The position numbers and the translations under genes were made by a program. From assembly GCA_947260045.1 (NCBI GenBank), contig CAMYOP010000029.1, forward strand, positions 1 to 28,173: DNA of 28,173 bases, given 5' to 3'. The notes under the pieces are model-generated. The model saw only the letters and a list, made by a program, of their open reading frames with translations. It did not search any database and was not told where the DNA came from. The DNA is from an uncultured Desulfobulbaceae bacterium (GTDB lineage Bacteria > Desulfobacterota > Desulfobulbia > Desulfobulbales > Desulfobulbaceae). Positions 7,101 through 15,434 of the stretch are shown here, piece after piece. Numbering within the stretch: position 1 is the stretch's first letter; each line of letters starts with the position of its first letter.

Positions 7101-8306
7101 TTAAAGACCTCCAGCCATCTGGAAGATTGGAAGATACATGGCAACAACCAGACCGCCAATCATGCCTCCGAGAAAAACCATCATAAAAGGTTCAATCATT
7201 GCTGTTAGGTTATCAACGGCTTGGTCTACCTCATCATCATAAAAATCGGCTATTTTTTCAAGCATTGTGTCCAGGGCGCCAACAGATTCACCAACATTAA
7301 TCATCTGTACAACCATATTGGGAAATACTCCACATTCTTCTAGCGGTTCGGCAATTGGGCGTCCTTCGGCAATAGAATCAGATACGCGAAACACTGCAAT
7401 CTCAATTATTTTATTCCCTGAAGTTCTGGCAACAACCTGCAGTGCATCTAAGATTGGTACACCGCTTTGAAGCATAGTGCTGAGCGTTCTTGTAAATTTT
7501 GAAACAGCAACTTTTCTGATTAGAGGCCCTGCTACTGGTGAATGAAGGGCAAATGCATCGAATTTGATTCGACCTTTTTCTGTGTTGATAATCTTTTTAA
7601 AGCCCATAAAGGCAAAGATAGAACCGACAGTAATATAAAGAAAATTTCCTTTCACAAAATCACTCATGTCGACCACTAACTGGGTTATAGCTGGAAGAGC
7701 TGAATCCATACTCTCAAACATCTCTACAAACACTGGAATAACAAACACCAGGATGACAACTAAAATTAAGAGTGAAATAGCTAGACAGATTACTGGATAG
7801 GTCATTGCACCCTTAATTTTCTTTTGCAGAGCCATTGATTTTTCTTTGAAAACAGCAAGTCTAGAGAGAATGGTATCTAAAATACCGCCTAATTCTCCTG
7901 CCTCAATCATATTAGAATAGAGGGCATCAAAGGCTTTTGGATGCTTGCGCATTGAATCGGCTAAGGTGGTTCCTGTTTCTACATCACTCTGGATATCTAA
8001 CAGGATTTTTCGAAAAGTAGAATTGCTCTGTTGTTTTGCTAAAATCTGGAGACATTGGACAAGTGGCAAGCCAGCATCGATCATGGTGGAGAGTTGTCTG
8101 GTAAAAATTACAATATCTTTCCCTGTAACTTTTGGTTGAAATAAAGCTATATTCTCAAAAAGGTCCTTAGGCTTTTCTTTGACCGTTGGAGAATCAATAC
8201 GCAAGCGTTTGAGATGCCCTCTTGCGGCATTTTCATCCGGTGCTTCAAGTTCTCCTTTTCGTTTTTCTCCGAATGAATTCTTTCCTTTCCAAACATATAC
8301 CGGCAT
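7101..8306 (-). CDS. pilC: Type IV pilus inner-membrane platform protein PilC (T2SF family)
   Basis: PilC/GspF proteins form the inner-membrane platform on which pilin or pseudopilin fibres are assembled. The 401 residues match PilC length. The N-terminal segment (MPVYVWKGKNSFGEKRKGEL) is typical, followed by two T2SF domains at about 67-190 and 270-392. Each has the signature pattern (FTRQLSTMIDAGLPL; FTRTLSTMLQSGVPI) and the GELGG / GESVG turns. Transmembrane helices are near 170-194, 221-238 and 372-393. The ATG has a GGAG site about nine bases upstream. It stands alone between eno and a PxxKW gene without pilB, pilT, pilD or pilin genes, so those must be elsewhere. A type II secretion role cannot be excluded. 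Confidence 0.9.
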   Translation of the reverse strand: MPVYVWKGKNSFGEKRKGELEAPDENAARGHLKRLRIDSPTVKEKPKDLFENIALFQPKVTGKDIVIFTRQLSTMIDAGLPLVQCLQILAKQQSNSTFRKILLDIQSDVETGTTLADSMRKHPKAFDALYSNMIEAGELGGILDTILSRLAVFKEKSMALQKKIKGAMTYPVICLAISLLILVVILVFVIPVFVEMFESMDSALPAITQLVVDMSDFVKGNFLYITVGSIFAFMGFKKIINTEKGRIKFDAFALHSPVAGPLIRKVAVSKFTRTLSTMLQSGVPILDALQVVARTSGNKIIEIAVFRVSDSIAEGRPIAEPLEECGVFPNMVVQMINVGESVGALDTMLEKIADFYDDEVDQAVDNLTAMIEPFMMVFLGGMIGGLVVAMYLPIFQMAGGL

Positions 8307-8615
8307 TAGTTGTTCTCCAGAAGAGTATTATGAGGCTGAAGCAGATTTACATTATTATTTTCTGTAAAGCACTTATTTTTTTACGATTTCATCAAGATCA
8401 CTTAATATTTAAACAGAGATTTTATCTAGTGAGCAAATTTTATTGGTTAAACGAAGCAAAAGCTTTGGCCCTCTCCCATTTTTTATTGACAGAATTTAAA
8501 AATATCTTTATAAAAACTAGTTCTTCTATAAGAAAAGATAGTAGTTGATACTATTTTAGGTAAGATTTTTTTTTGATTCAAGTAAAAGTTGATATTTTTT
8601 CAGGAGGTTGGCAAC
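8307..8615. other. Divergent intergenic region, pilC / PxxKW gene
   Basis: About 309 bp without a gene, very AT-rich. It holds the promoter of the + strand PxxKW gene at 8486-8514, a small hairpin in that gene's leader (ATAGTA 8538-8543 with TACTAT 8549-8554), and a nine-T run at 8566-8574. The pilC promoter must also lie here, but I could not pick a convincing one. The small open frames in it have no ribosome sites and no family resemblance. Confidence 0.6.
8486..8514 (+). promoter_or_regulatory. Strong sigma70-type promoter of the PxxKW gene
   Basis: A perfect -35 TTGACA (8486-8491), a 17-bp spacer and -10 TATAAA (8509-8514). Transcription would begin near 8521, leaving a leader of about 95 bases with a short hairpin at 8538-8554 before an AGGAGG ribosome site. 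This is among the best promoter matches in the window and suggests high expression. Confidence 0.8.
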
Positions 8616-8864
8616 ATGAAGGCCAATGAAACAGTTAAATATAGTGCCGGACCATTTCAACCTATTAGTGAAAAGTGTGAAGGTTGTGACAGAGTTGTGG
8701 TTGAAGAAGCCACCAGCTATTGTAAAACATATGCTCAACCCGCAGCAAAGTGGAGACTGGGCTTGTGTAATTTCGCTACACATGCAAAACCAGAAATAAA
8801 TATTGTTAAAGTTAGAATAAATCCACTAAAAGCGTCCAAAAGAGCTTCTTCTCGCCGCAAGTAA
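8616..8864 (+). CDS. PxxKW family cysteine-rich protein
   Basis: An 82-residue protein with four cysteines (Cys21, Cys24, Cys36, Cys51) and the diagnostic P-A-A-K-W at residues 42-46. These match the small 'PxxKW' cysteine-rich family, which I know from deltaproteobacterial genomes and which has no established function. The Cys spacing (C-x2-C, then two single Cys) suggests one zinc or iron-sulfur site. The C-terminus is very basic (KASKRASSRRK), which would suit nucleic acid binding, though that is inference. The start is set by AGGAGG eight bases before the ATG; a TTG 27 bases upstream in frame has no such site. It is monocistronic, with a strong promoter and its own terminator. Confidence 0.85.
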   Translation: MKANETVKYSAGPFQPISEKCEGCDRVVVEEATSYCKTYAQPAAKWRLGLCNFATHAKPEINIVKVRINPLKASKRASSRRK

Positions 8865-8870
8865 TTTTTA

Positions 8871-8911
8871 TAGGTCCTGCCTTTTTTAAGACAGGACCTA
8901 TATTTATTTTT
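8871..8911 (+). terminator. Terminator between the PxxKW gene and ugd
   Basis: TAGGTCCTG (8871-8879) and CAGGACCTA (8892-8900) form a perfect 9-bp stem with a T-rich loop, followed by the T-rich tract TATTTATTTTT. It ends the PxxKW transcript. The convergent ugd gene stops at 8921, so the same stem could also help end the - strand message, but the tract on that side is less U-rich. Confidence 0.85.
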
Positions 8912-8920
8912 ACCTTCTCC

Positions 8921-10231
8921 CTACATTCTTCCAACTCCTGTATATCTAAATCCTAACTGTTTCATATTTTTTGGGTCATAAACATTTCGAAGATCTATAA
9001 ATATAGGAGATTTCATTAATTCCTTTATTCTTTTAAGATCCAGGGCTCTGTATTGATTCCATTCTGTAAGCAACACAACAGCATCAGCTCCTTCACAGGC
9101 TTCATAGCTGTTTTGCACATATTCTATATCAGCAGGCAGATATGATTTCGCCTCTTCCATTCCCTTTGGATCATGAGCACGGATTTTGGCACCCTTTTCA
9201 AGAAGTGCTGGAAGAATGGTTGCTGCTGGAGACTCGCGCATATCATCTGTCTCTGGTTTAAAGGTCAGGCCTAGAACACCAATAGTTTTACCAGCTTCAG
9301 AACCTCCAAGCATGTCTCTGATTTTTTTTACCATACGGGCTTTTTGGGCAGCATTGACTTCAACAGCTGCTTCCACTGTTCGCAGGCTTTCGCCATGTTC
9401 CTGAACGATTCTCATGAGAGCCAACGTATCCTTGGGAAAACATGAGCCACCATATCCTGGACCTGGATGGAGAAATTTTGAGCCAATCCGTCCATCCATA
9501 CCAATGGCCTTTGCAAGGTCAGACACATCTGCATTAACCTTTTCACAGACATTGGCAATCTCATTTATGAAACTTATTTTGATAGCAAGGAAGGCATTTG
9601 CTGCATATTTTGTCAACTCTGCAGTCTCTATTGTTGTGCTTATAAGAGGGGTATCAAGTAAATAAAGAGGTTTATAAATATCCTTTATAACTTTTTCCGC
9701 TTTTGGGCTTTCAACACCAATAACAACTCTGTCAGGGCGCATAAAGTCACTGATAGCAGCACCTTCTCTTAAAAATTCAGGGTTTGAGGCCACGTCAAAG
9801 TCAGCGGTTGGGTTATTATCTTTAATGATTCTGGAAACTTGTCGCGCTGTTCCGACAGGCACTGTGCTTTTGTCAATTATTACAGTGTACCCGTCGAGAT
9901 ATTGAGCGACTTCTTTTGCAGCTGCATATATATAAGTCAAGTCAGCATAACCATCACCCCGTCTACTTGTTGGCGTGCCAACGGCTATAAAAATTGCCTC
10001 TGCAGAAGGAACAGATTCCTCAAGATTTGTGGTAAACCGAAGACGACCATCAGCTACATTTTTATTTACAAGTGCATCAAGACCTGGTTCATAAATCGGA
10101 ATTTTGCCCTGTTTAAGTGCGTCTATTTTTTCTTCTATTTTATCAACACAAGTAATCTTGTGACCAAACTCTGCTAAACAGGTTCCGGTGACAAGACCTA
10201 CATATCCTGTGCCAATCATTGTAATTTTCAT
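8921..10231 (-). CDS. ugd: UDP-glucose 6-dehydrogenase
   Basis: Oxidises UDP-glucose to UDP-glucuronate with two NAD+, supplying sugar acids for cell-surface polysaccharide. At 436 residues it is full length. The N-terminal Rossmann motif is GTGYVG (residues 7-12), followed by GTPTSRRGDGYADL and KSTVPVGT. The central dimer/active region has EFLREGAA and TAELTKYAANAFLA with Lys208 and Asn212. The catalytic Cys264 lies in GPGYGGSCFPKD with Lys267, and the C-terminal domain has GLTFKPETDDMRESPA. A GGAG site lies seven bases before the ATG. It is the last gene of a tatD-yggS-ugd run, 21 bp after yggS. No glycan cluster is nearby. A GDP-mannose dehydrogenase is less likely given the overall pattern. 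Confidence 0.96.
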   Translation of the reverse strand: MKITMIGTGYVGLVTGTCLAEFGHKITCVDKIEEKIDALKQGKIPIYEPGLDALVNKNVADGRLRFTTNLEESVPSAEAIFIAVGTPTSRRGDGYADLTYIYAAAKEVAQYLDGYTVIIDKSTVPVGTARQVSRIIKDNNPTADFDVASNPEFLREGAAISDFMRPDRVVIGVESPKAEKVIKDIYKPLYLLDTPLISTTIETAELTKYAANAFLAIKISFINEIANVCEKVNADVSDLAKAIGMDGRIGSKFLHPGPGYGGSCFPKDTLALMRIVQEHGESLRTVEAAVEVNAAQKARMVKKIRDMLGGSEAGKTIGVLGLTFKPETDDMRESPAATILPALLEKGAKIRAHDPKGMEEAKSYLPADIEYVQNSYEACEGADAVVLLTEWNQYRALDLKRIKELMKSPIFIDLRNVYDPKNMKQLGFRYTGVGRM

Positions 10232-10252
10232 ATCAACTCCAAATAAGTGTTC

Positions 10253-10936
10253 TTAATTTCTTGGGCCAAATAGAGCGGTGCCAACTCTGACCATGGTAGC
10301 ACCTTCTGCAATGGCTATTGGGTAGTCATTAGACATTCCCATAGATAGCTCATAATTATCCGATTTATAGAATAGCTTTTTTTGTTCCAGGGAATCTCCA
10401 AGCTCTTTGAGAGCTCTAAAATATGATCTCACCTCTTCAGTATTTGAATTTGGCGGTATGGCCATGAGCCCTTGTACTCTGATGTGTTGCATCTCTTTTA
10501 ACTCGACGATGAGCGCTTCGGTTTCTTCAGGAAATACTCCGGATTTTTGTTTTTCTCTGCCAATATTAACTTGGATCAGTATATCAAGGATTTTATTGAT
10601 TTGGGAAGCGTATTTGTTTAAAAGTTTGGCTATTTTAAGTCTATCTACGGTTTCGATCATGTCAAAGAGTTCTACAGCAAGCTTAGCCTTGTTGCTTTGA
10701 AGGCTACCAATAAAATGCCAGGTATATCCGTCACCTAAAGTGCGAATTTTATCCTGGGCCTCCTGGAGGTAGTTTTCGCCGAAAATGACCTGACCGCATT
10801 GGTGGGCTTCTTTTATTTTTTGTATATCTTTTCGTTTAGACACTGCAACTAATTTTATATTTTCATCGTCTCGATTACACAGCAAGGCCGATTTATTTAT
10901 TTTATCTTTTATTTTCAGTAAATTATGGCAAATCAT
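10253..10936 (-). CDS. YggS family PLP homeostasis protein
   Basis: A pyridoxal 5'-phosphate-binding protein of the YggS/PROSC family, which helps PLP homeostasis and has no known enzymatic reaction. The 227 residues are full length. The PLP Lys34 lies in LVAVSK, followed by FGENYLQEA, WHFIGSLQSNK, and the C-terminal phosphate-binding part SMGMSNDYPIAIAEGATMVRVG. Its ATG comes three bases after the tatD stop, so the two are probably translationally coupled; the ribosome site falls inside tatD and is weak. ugd follows by 21 bp. Confidence 0.95.
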   Translation of the reverse strand: MICHNLLKIKDKINKSALLCNRDDENIKLVAVSKRKDIQKIKEAHQCGQVIFGENYLQEAQDKIRTLGDGYTWHFIGSLQSNKAKLAVELFDMIETVDRLKIAKLLNKYASQINKILDILIQVNIGREKQKSGVFPEETEALIVELKEMQHIRVQGLMAIPPNSNTEEVRSYFRALKELGDSLEQKKLFYKSDNYELSMGMSNDYPIAIAEGATMVRVGTALFGPRN

Positions 10937-10939
10937 ATT

Positions 10940-11746
10940 TTATAAACCCAGCTGAAAGAGGTCGTTTGCGTTAGCGCTTGTCTGATAGGCGATTGTTTCA
11001 AGGTCCAAATGGCGAATTTCTGCTACTTTTTTTGCTGTATAGACAAGGTATTCAGGTAAGTTTACTTTTCCACGAAAAGGAACAGGAGCGAGAAAGGGGC
11101 CATCGGTTTCAAGCAGTAAACGATCAAGTGGAATTTCTTTAGCAACTCTTTGCAGGTCGGGTGCATTTATAAAGGTTACGATTCCGGGGATTGATATATG
11201 TAAGCCAAGGTCAAGCACTTGATGGGCAAGTTTTATGTTACCTGAGAAGCAATGCATTACGCCACCATGTGTAAAAGGTGCAGCAGAGCGTAATAGACGC
11301 ATGGTATCGCCATGAGCCTCTCTGTCGTGAATAATGACTGGAAGTTGCAAGTGTCTGGCGAGTTCAAGCTGTGACTCAAAATGGAGATTCTGAATATTTT
11401 TTGGCGCATAGTTTTTTACGTAATCCAGCCCTATCTCTCCATAGCCAACTATTTTATTGGCAGGATTATTTTTGAGGCTGACCAGAAGATCATAATCACT
11501 TTCTTTTATTTTATTAGCACCATGGGGGTGAATTCCCACAGTTGCGGATATCATAGGATAGTCACGTGAAAGTTTTGCACATTTTTTGGAACTTTTTGCA
11601 TCAATGCCAATGGTTATAATATGGGTGACGCCCTTTTTCTTCGCTGAATCAACAACTGAAGGCAAATTTTCACCATATACCTCCATGTCCAAATGACAAT
11701 GGGTATCAATCAGCTTTAAATGTGGAAATGAATTTGAATTTATCAT
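10940..11746 (-). CDS. tatD: TatD family metal-dependent hydrolase
   Basis: A TIM-barrel amidohydrolase-like protein of the TatD family, which contains metal-dependent DNases. Metal-ligand motifs are intact: DTHCHLD near the N-terminus, GEIGLD, IIHDREAH, MHCFSG and LETDGPFL. The start is uncertain. An upstream in-frame ATG at 11782 would add 12 residues. I prefer 11746, giving 268 residues, closer to the family's usual distance from start to the HCHLD motif. Neither start has a Shine-Dalgarno sequence. It leads the tatD-yggS-ugd transcript. Confidence 0.93.
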   Translation of the reverse strand: MINSNSFPHLKLIDTHCHLDMEVYGENLPSVVDSAKKKGVTHIITIGIDAKSSKKCAKLSRDYPMISATVGIHPHGANKIKESDYDLLVSLKNNPANKIVGYGEIGLDYVKNYAPKNIQNLHFESQLELARHLQLPVIIHDREAHGDTMRLLRSAAPFTHGGVMHCFSGNIKLAHQVLDLGLHISIPGIVTFINAPDLQRVAKEIPLDRLLLETDGPFLAPVPFRGKVNLPEYLVYTAKKVAEIRHLDLETIAYQTSANANDLFQLGL

Positions 11747-11863
11747 GTTTAAAAGTAGAAAAGAATTGTATGGATGCCTCATTTAACAGAATCAAGGCGT
11801 TATGGCAATGATCAATCAACCTATTATCCATGAACAGTGGCCCAATTGAAGAACGAATGCTTG

Positions 11864-11892
11864 TTGACAATGAATGAGTATTTTTTTACAAC
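11864..11892 (+). promoter_or_regulatory. Promoter of the nitroreductase relic-lipoprotein-coaBC run
   Basis: -35 TTGACA (11864-11869), a 17-bp spacer, -10 TACAAC (11887-11892). It lies about 40 bp upstream of the nitroreductase ATG at 11931, in the divergent gap with tatD. The match is good, so the transcript is probably still made even though the first gene is damaged. Confidence 0.7.
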
Positions 11893-11930
11893 AAGTCATC
11901 ATCCTTATAAGAGGGAAAAAAGAGAAGACC

Positions 11931-12434
11931 ATGACAGAAGCAGTGTTTGATACCATAAAAAAAAGACGTTCGATTCGTGATTTTACAGAAGAGGCAGTCT
12001 CCAGAACAATGCTTCGTAAAATTATTGAATCTGGAATCTGGGCTCCTTCTGGCCTTAATAATCAGCCTTGGCGTTTTGTAACTGTTTCTGATACAGAAAT
12101 TAAAGCCCAGTTGGCAAAGCAAACACACTATTCTCACATCGTATTAGCTGCTCCTTCTCTCATTATTGTGTACCTGGATACAGAAGCAATCTATGATTTC
12201 ACCAAAGATTGCCAAGCTGCCGGAGCCTGTATACAAAATATGCTCCTTACTGTAGAGGAACTTGGCTTAGGTGCGGTGGGCGTAAGCCGCTTGCTGACTT
12301 TATTATCAAGGAAATTGGAGGAATATCGGAATGAAGAGAAATCTACATGGACTTGTTGGCAACCTGATGATGGTCGTTATTATGCTGGTTTTAATGACGG
12401 GTTGTTCATCAATAAAAAATCCGCTTGCCAATAA
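11931..12434 (+). pseudogene. Nitroreductase family protein with internal deletion
   Basis: The first ~113 residues are a normal FMN-binding nitroreductase: KKRRSIRDF, WAPSGLNNQPWRF, and the helix GACIQNMLLTVEELGLGAV. After GLGAV the expected W-x-G-E-x-L segment and the LGYP strand (about 40-50 residues) are missing. The frame then continues into unrelated residues to a stop at 12434, overlapping the next gene by 104 bp. In another frame from about 12278 the DNA encodes GGRKPLADFIIKEIGG. This resembles the usual nitroreductase C-terminal tail (R-K-P-L-E-E), and it ends with a TGA at 12332-12334 overlapping the next gene's ATG. The simplest reading is an out-of-frame internal deletion in a gene once coupled to its neighbour. 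The ATG at 11931 is preferred over an upstream in-frame start at 11874, because the RRSIR motif is then correctly placed. Confidence 0.72.
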
Positions 12435-12834
12435 TCAGATGGACGATGGCAAGGAAGGAGCCTTGCCGCCTCTTTCTGCTTTTGCCGATGACCTGCAGGA
12501 TATTGAACTGCCCACTGACCTTAAATGGGAGCGGGACATTTCCATGGGTATTAAAACAGAATCTTTTAGGGGTGGTGTCTGGAAATATTCCGGTAATGTC
12601 GATCCTATTTCTCTTAAAGATTTCATGACTAGTTCCATGGAAAGCAATAAATGGAAACTTGTGGGTGAAGTTACATCAGAAGAAATTCTTTTGGCATTTA
12701 TAAAGCCAAATAAAAACTGCATGATGGTCATAGGTGAGACCGTAATGGGTAAAGCAGAGCTGACCCTCTATGTGACAATTGATAAGACTGGAGCTGGAGG
12801 TTTAAATCCTTTTGGTGAAGTAATTACCAATTAA
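12331..12834 (+). CDS. Putative lipoprotein of unknown function
   Basis: A 167-residue protein with a lipoprotein signal: basic start MKRNLHG, a hydrophobic stretch at 11-22, and the lipobox LMTGC with Cys25 as the lipidation site. After a short linker the mature part is a small soluble domain with alternating patterns (W-x-Y-S-G, then SLKDFMTSSMESNKWKLVGE) and no cysteines apart from one late in the chain. I do not recognise the family. The start is fixed by GGAGGA about eight bases upstream. Its ATG overlaps the ancestral TGA of the nitroreductase relic, so translation was probably coupled. coaBC follows 41 bp later. Confidence 0.8.
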   Translation: MKRNLHGLVGNLMMVVIMLVLMTGCSSIKNPLANNQMDDGKEGALPPLSAFADDLQDIELPTDLKWERDISMGIKTESFRGGVWKYSGNVDPISLKDFMTSSMESNKWKLVGEVTSEEILLAFIKPNKNCMMVIGETVMGKAELTLYVTIDKTGAGGLNPFGEVITN

Positions 12835-12875
12835 GTATTTTTTGAATCATTACTTATTGCTGTTGAACTTCTTAT

Positions 12876-14096
12876 ATGACAACAGGTACTAGATCATCTG
12901 TTTCCAACCTTGCTGGCTGCAATGTACTCCTTGGAGTTACTGGATCAATTGCAGCCTTTAAGGTTGCCGGATGGGTTCGCTCACTGGTTGATGAGGAAGC
13001 TCTGGTTAAAATTGTAATGACAAGAGCAGCCACGGAGTTTGTAACTGCTCTTACATTCAGTGCTTTATCTGGCAACCGTGTCTATAAACAGATGTTTGAT
13101 GAAGAACCTGATCAGGCCATGTCACATATTAATCTTGCTCGTGAAGCAGATTTTTTTCTGATTGCCCCTGCAACAGCTCATACAATTGCCAGGCTGGCAA
13201 ATGGTCTGGCTGATGATCTGCTCACCACCACTGTTTTAGCCTGTACCAGGCCCGTAATTATCTGTCCTGCTATGAACTGCTATATGTATGATCATAAGGC
13301 CACACAGATTAATATAACCCGTTTGAAAGCACTCGGGTACATTGTGGTGGATCCTGCGAAGGGAACACTTGCCTGTGGAGATGAGGGCGCAGGAAGGCTT
13401 CCTGAATGGGATGTAGTCCGAGAAGTTATTTTGTCTCAACTTTGTCCCCAAGATCTTGCGGGTCAAAAAATTCTGATAACTGCCGGCCCTACCCAAGAAC
13501 CATTGGATCCAGCCAGGTACCTCAGTAATCGATCTAGTGGCAAAATGGGTTATGCGCTTGCCCGAACTGCCCTACGCAGAGGGGCTCAAGTGACTTTGGT
13601 CTCCGGTCCTGTCAATCTGGCTCCGCCAGCAGGGGTTGAATATATTCCAGTAAAGACTTCGCTGGAAATGCATGATGCTGTTATGCCAATTGCTGGACAT
13701 TATTCGATTATTGTAAAAGCTGCTGCTGTTGCTGATTTCCGTCCTCAAACCTATTCTGATAAAAAAATAAAAAAACAGCATGCTGACAGTGATATCAAAC
13801 TCGTTCATAATATCGACATACTCAAAGAGCTGGGTGTCCAAAAAAATTCAGATCATTTTTTGGTAGGATTTGCAGCAGAAAGTAATAATCACCTGGAAGA
13901 GGGGAGGAGAAAACTTTCCCAAAAAAACGCTGATATGATTGTGGTAAACGATATACTAGGTGAAAAAACAGGATTTGATTCAGAAACCAATCAAGTGATC
14001 CTGCTCGACAGGAATGAAAGTGTAACTCTTCCACTCCTGTCAAAGGAGGATACTGCTAACGGTATATGGGATCGTGTTTGTCACTTGAGGCAATGA
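12876..14096 (+). CDS. coaBC: Bifunctional phosphopantothenoylcysteine decarboxylase / phosphopantothenate-cysteine ligase
   Basis: CoaBC makes 4'-phosphopantetheine for coenzyme A: the C-terminal CoaB part joins Cys to phosphopantothenate and the N-terminal CoaC flavoprotein decarboxylates the product. The 406 residues are full length. In CoaC the FMN-binding GVTGSIAAFK, active-site His84 (SHINLAR), Asn134 in PAMNCYMY and Cys167 in LACGDEGAGRLPE are seen. They keep the spacing of the E. coli enzyme. CoaB starts near residue 190 with ITAGPTQEPLDPARYLSN and SSGKMGYALA. The ATG has no clear Shine-Dalgarno sequence. The stop lies 16 bp from that of the convergent alcohol dehydrogenase. Confidence 0.97.
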   Translation: MTTGTRSSVSNLAGCNVLLGVTGSIAAFKVAGWVRSLVDEEALVKIVMTRAATEFVTALTFSALSGNRVYKQMFDEEPDQAMSHINLAREADFFLIAPATAHTIARLANGLADDLLTTTVLACTRPVIICPAMNCYMYDHKATQINITRLKALGYIVVDPAKGTLACGDEGAGRLPEWDVVREVILSQLCPQDLAGQKILITAGPTQEPLDPARYLSNRSSGKMGYALARTALRRGAQVTLVSGPVNLAPPAGVEYIPVKTSLEMHDAVMPIAGHYSIIVKAAAVADFRPQTYSDKKIKKQHADSDIKLVHNIDILKELGVQKNSDHFLVGFAAESNNHLEEGRRKLSQKNADMIVVNDILGEKTGFDSETNQVILLDRNESVTLPLLSKEDTANGIWDRVCHLRQ

Positions 14097-14112
14097 CAGG
14101 CAGCTGCGATCT

Positions 14113-15294
14113 TTAAAAGGGGCCTTCTCCCTCCATTGCATATTCATAAATTGCAATTACTTCATCTCTGCTTGGTTGGCGAGGATTATTTTCAACAGGT
14201 CTAGCCACGGTTAAGGCAATATCTGCCATCTCAGGGATTCTATCTTCGCTGATCCCAAGGTCGACGAGACTTGCTGGTATGCCGAGATCATGATTTAGGT
14301 CATGTAGTCCAGCTGCAGACATGCCAGCAGCATCTCGCAGTGAAAGTCCTTTGATATCCAAATCAAGCATTTCTGCTATGTGCGCATGTTTTTGTAAATT
14401 ACCGATAACATTATATTCTGTAACATATGGTAAAAGAACGGCATTTGCCAAACCATGGGGGATGCCAAACATACCACCCAAGGGATAGGCCATTGCATGG
14501 ACAAGGCCCACTCCGGCCATGGCAAGGCCTTTGCCAGCCATTAAGCTTGCCAGGAGCATGTTGGAGCGGGCCTCCATGTTTCTCCCATCTGCATAAGCAG
14601 TTCGTATATTCTGGCTGATAAGAGAAATGGCTGAGGTTGAATACATCTCAGAAATTGGGTGAGCCTGGATAGATGTGTATGATTCTAAAGCATGGGTCAG
14701 GGCATCGATGCCAGTTGTGGCTGTTACATGAGGAGGGAGGCTATGAGTCAATTCTGGATCCAGTATGGCCGCTTCAGGGTATAATGGATCGCCATTCATT
14801 CCACCCTTAGATCCTGTTTTTTCGTTTATAAAAACAGCAGTAAATGTAGCCTCAGCTCCTGTACCCGCAGATGTTGGCACCATTATTTTAGGCACGCCCG
14901 GTTTATTAATTTTTCCAAGCCCGATGTAGTCTTCTGCTTTCCCACCGTTTGTCATGAGAATGGCTATGGCTTTAGCAATATCCATGGCAGAGCCTCCACC
15001 AATACCGACAACGCAGTCACATCCACCTTTAAGGGCTATTTTGGCTCCTTGATCAGCTAGTTTGAGGCCAGGTTCAGGATCAACTTTATTGTATACTTTG
15101 TATGAAATTTTATCTGATTTGAGGTGTTTGAGGATACCTTTATCAAGACCGGCTTGTTCAAGGCCTGGGTCAATTACAATAAGAGGTTTACTGCCGCCAA
15201 TTTGCTTAATTACAGCAGGAAGTGATTGAATGATTCCCTGTCCAAAATGAATTTCTGTGGGCTGGGTTATGGTGAATGGATTGTAAGATGGCAT
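14113..15294 (-). CDS. Iron-containing alcohol dehydrogenase
   Basis: A group III (iron-activated) alcohol dehydrogenase, which reduces aldehydes or oxidises alcohols with NAD(P)H. The 393 residues show the nucleotide site GIGGGSAMDIAKA (about 97-109), PTSAGTGAEAT, and the four metal ligands Asp197, His201 (GIDALTHALESY), His266 and His280 (GIPHGLANAVLLP). The start at 15294 is chosen because AAGGAGT at 15301-15307 lies seven bases upstream; a longer frame from 15345 adds 17 residues with no ribosome site. Overall it resembles the 1,3-propanediol/butanol dehydrogenase group, but the substrate cannot be read from the sequence. It stands alone, divergent from darP. Confidence 0.93.
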   Translation of the reverse strand: MPSYNPFTITQPTEIHFGQGIIQSLPAVIKQIGGSKPLIVIDPGLEQAGLDKGILKHLKSDKISYKVYNKVDPEPGLKLADQGAKIALKGGCDCVVGIGGGSAMDIAKAIAILMTNGGKAEDYIGLGKINKPGVPKIMVPTSAGTGAEATFTAVFINEKTGSKGGMNGDPLYPEAAILDPELTHSLPPHVTATTGIDALTHALESYTSIQAHPISEMYSTSAISLISQNIRTAYADGRNMEARSNMLLASLMAGKGLAMAGVGLVHAMAYPLGGMFGIPHGLANAVLLPYVTEYNVIGNLQKHAHIAEMLDLDIKGLSLRDAAGMSAAGLHDLNHDLGIPASLVDLGISEDRIPEMADIALTVARPVENNPRQPSRDEVIAIYEYAMEGEGPF

Positions 15295-15300
15295 GGCAAA

Positions 15301-15307
15301 ACTCCTT
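15301..15307 (-). promoter_or_regulatory. Ribosome binding site that decides the alcohol dehydrogenase start
   Basis: AAGGAGT on the - strand, seven bases before the ATG at 15294. It would be internal to the longer frame from 15345, so it argues for the shorter protein. Confidence 0.7.
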
Positions 15308-15346
15308 GTAGGATAATATATTTGTACGGTAAAATATGAATTCAAA

Positions 15347-15374
15347 GTGACATTTTAATGTGTGGGAGTACTAT
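15347..15374 (+). promoter_or_regulatory. Candidate promoter of darP
   Basis: GTGACA (15347-15352), a 16-bp spacer and TACTAT (15369-15374), about 60 bp before the darP ATG in the divergent gap. Moderate match. Confidence 0.4.
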
Positions 15375-15434
15375 AGCATTATTCGTTATCAATGAAAACT
15401 GTAGTGAAATGATTCATGGAGAAAGTCACAGGTT

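Noticed and set aside
8222..8548. A 108-residue open frame overlapping the pilC start
   Set aside because: It runs antisense to pilC and across the AT-rich promoter region without a ribosome site or recognisable motif.
15295..15345. A longer alcohol dehydrogenase start at 15345
   Set aside because: The extra 17 residues have no ribosome site, and a clear AAGGAGT precedes the ATG at 15294.
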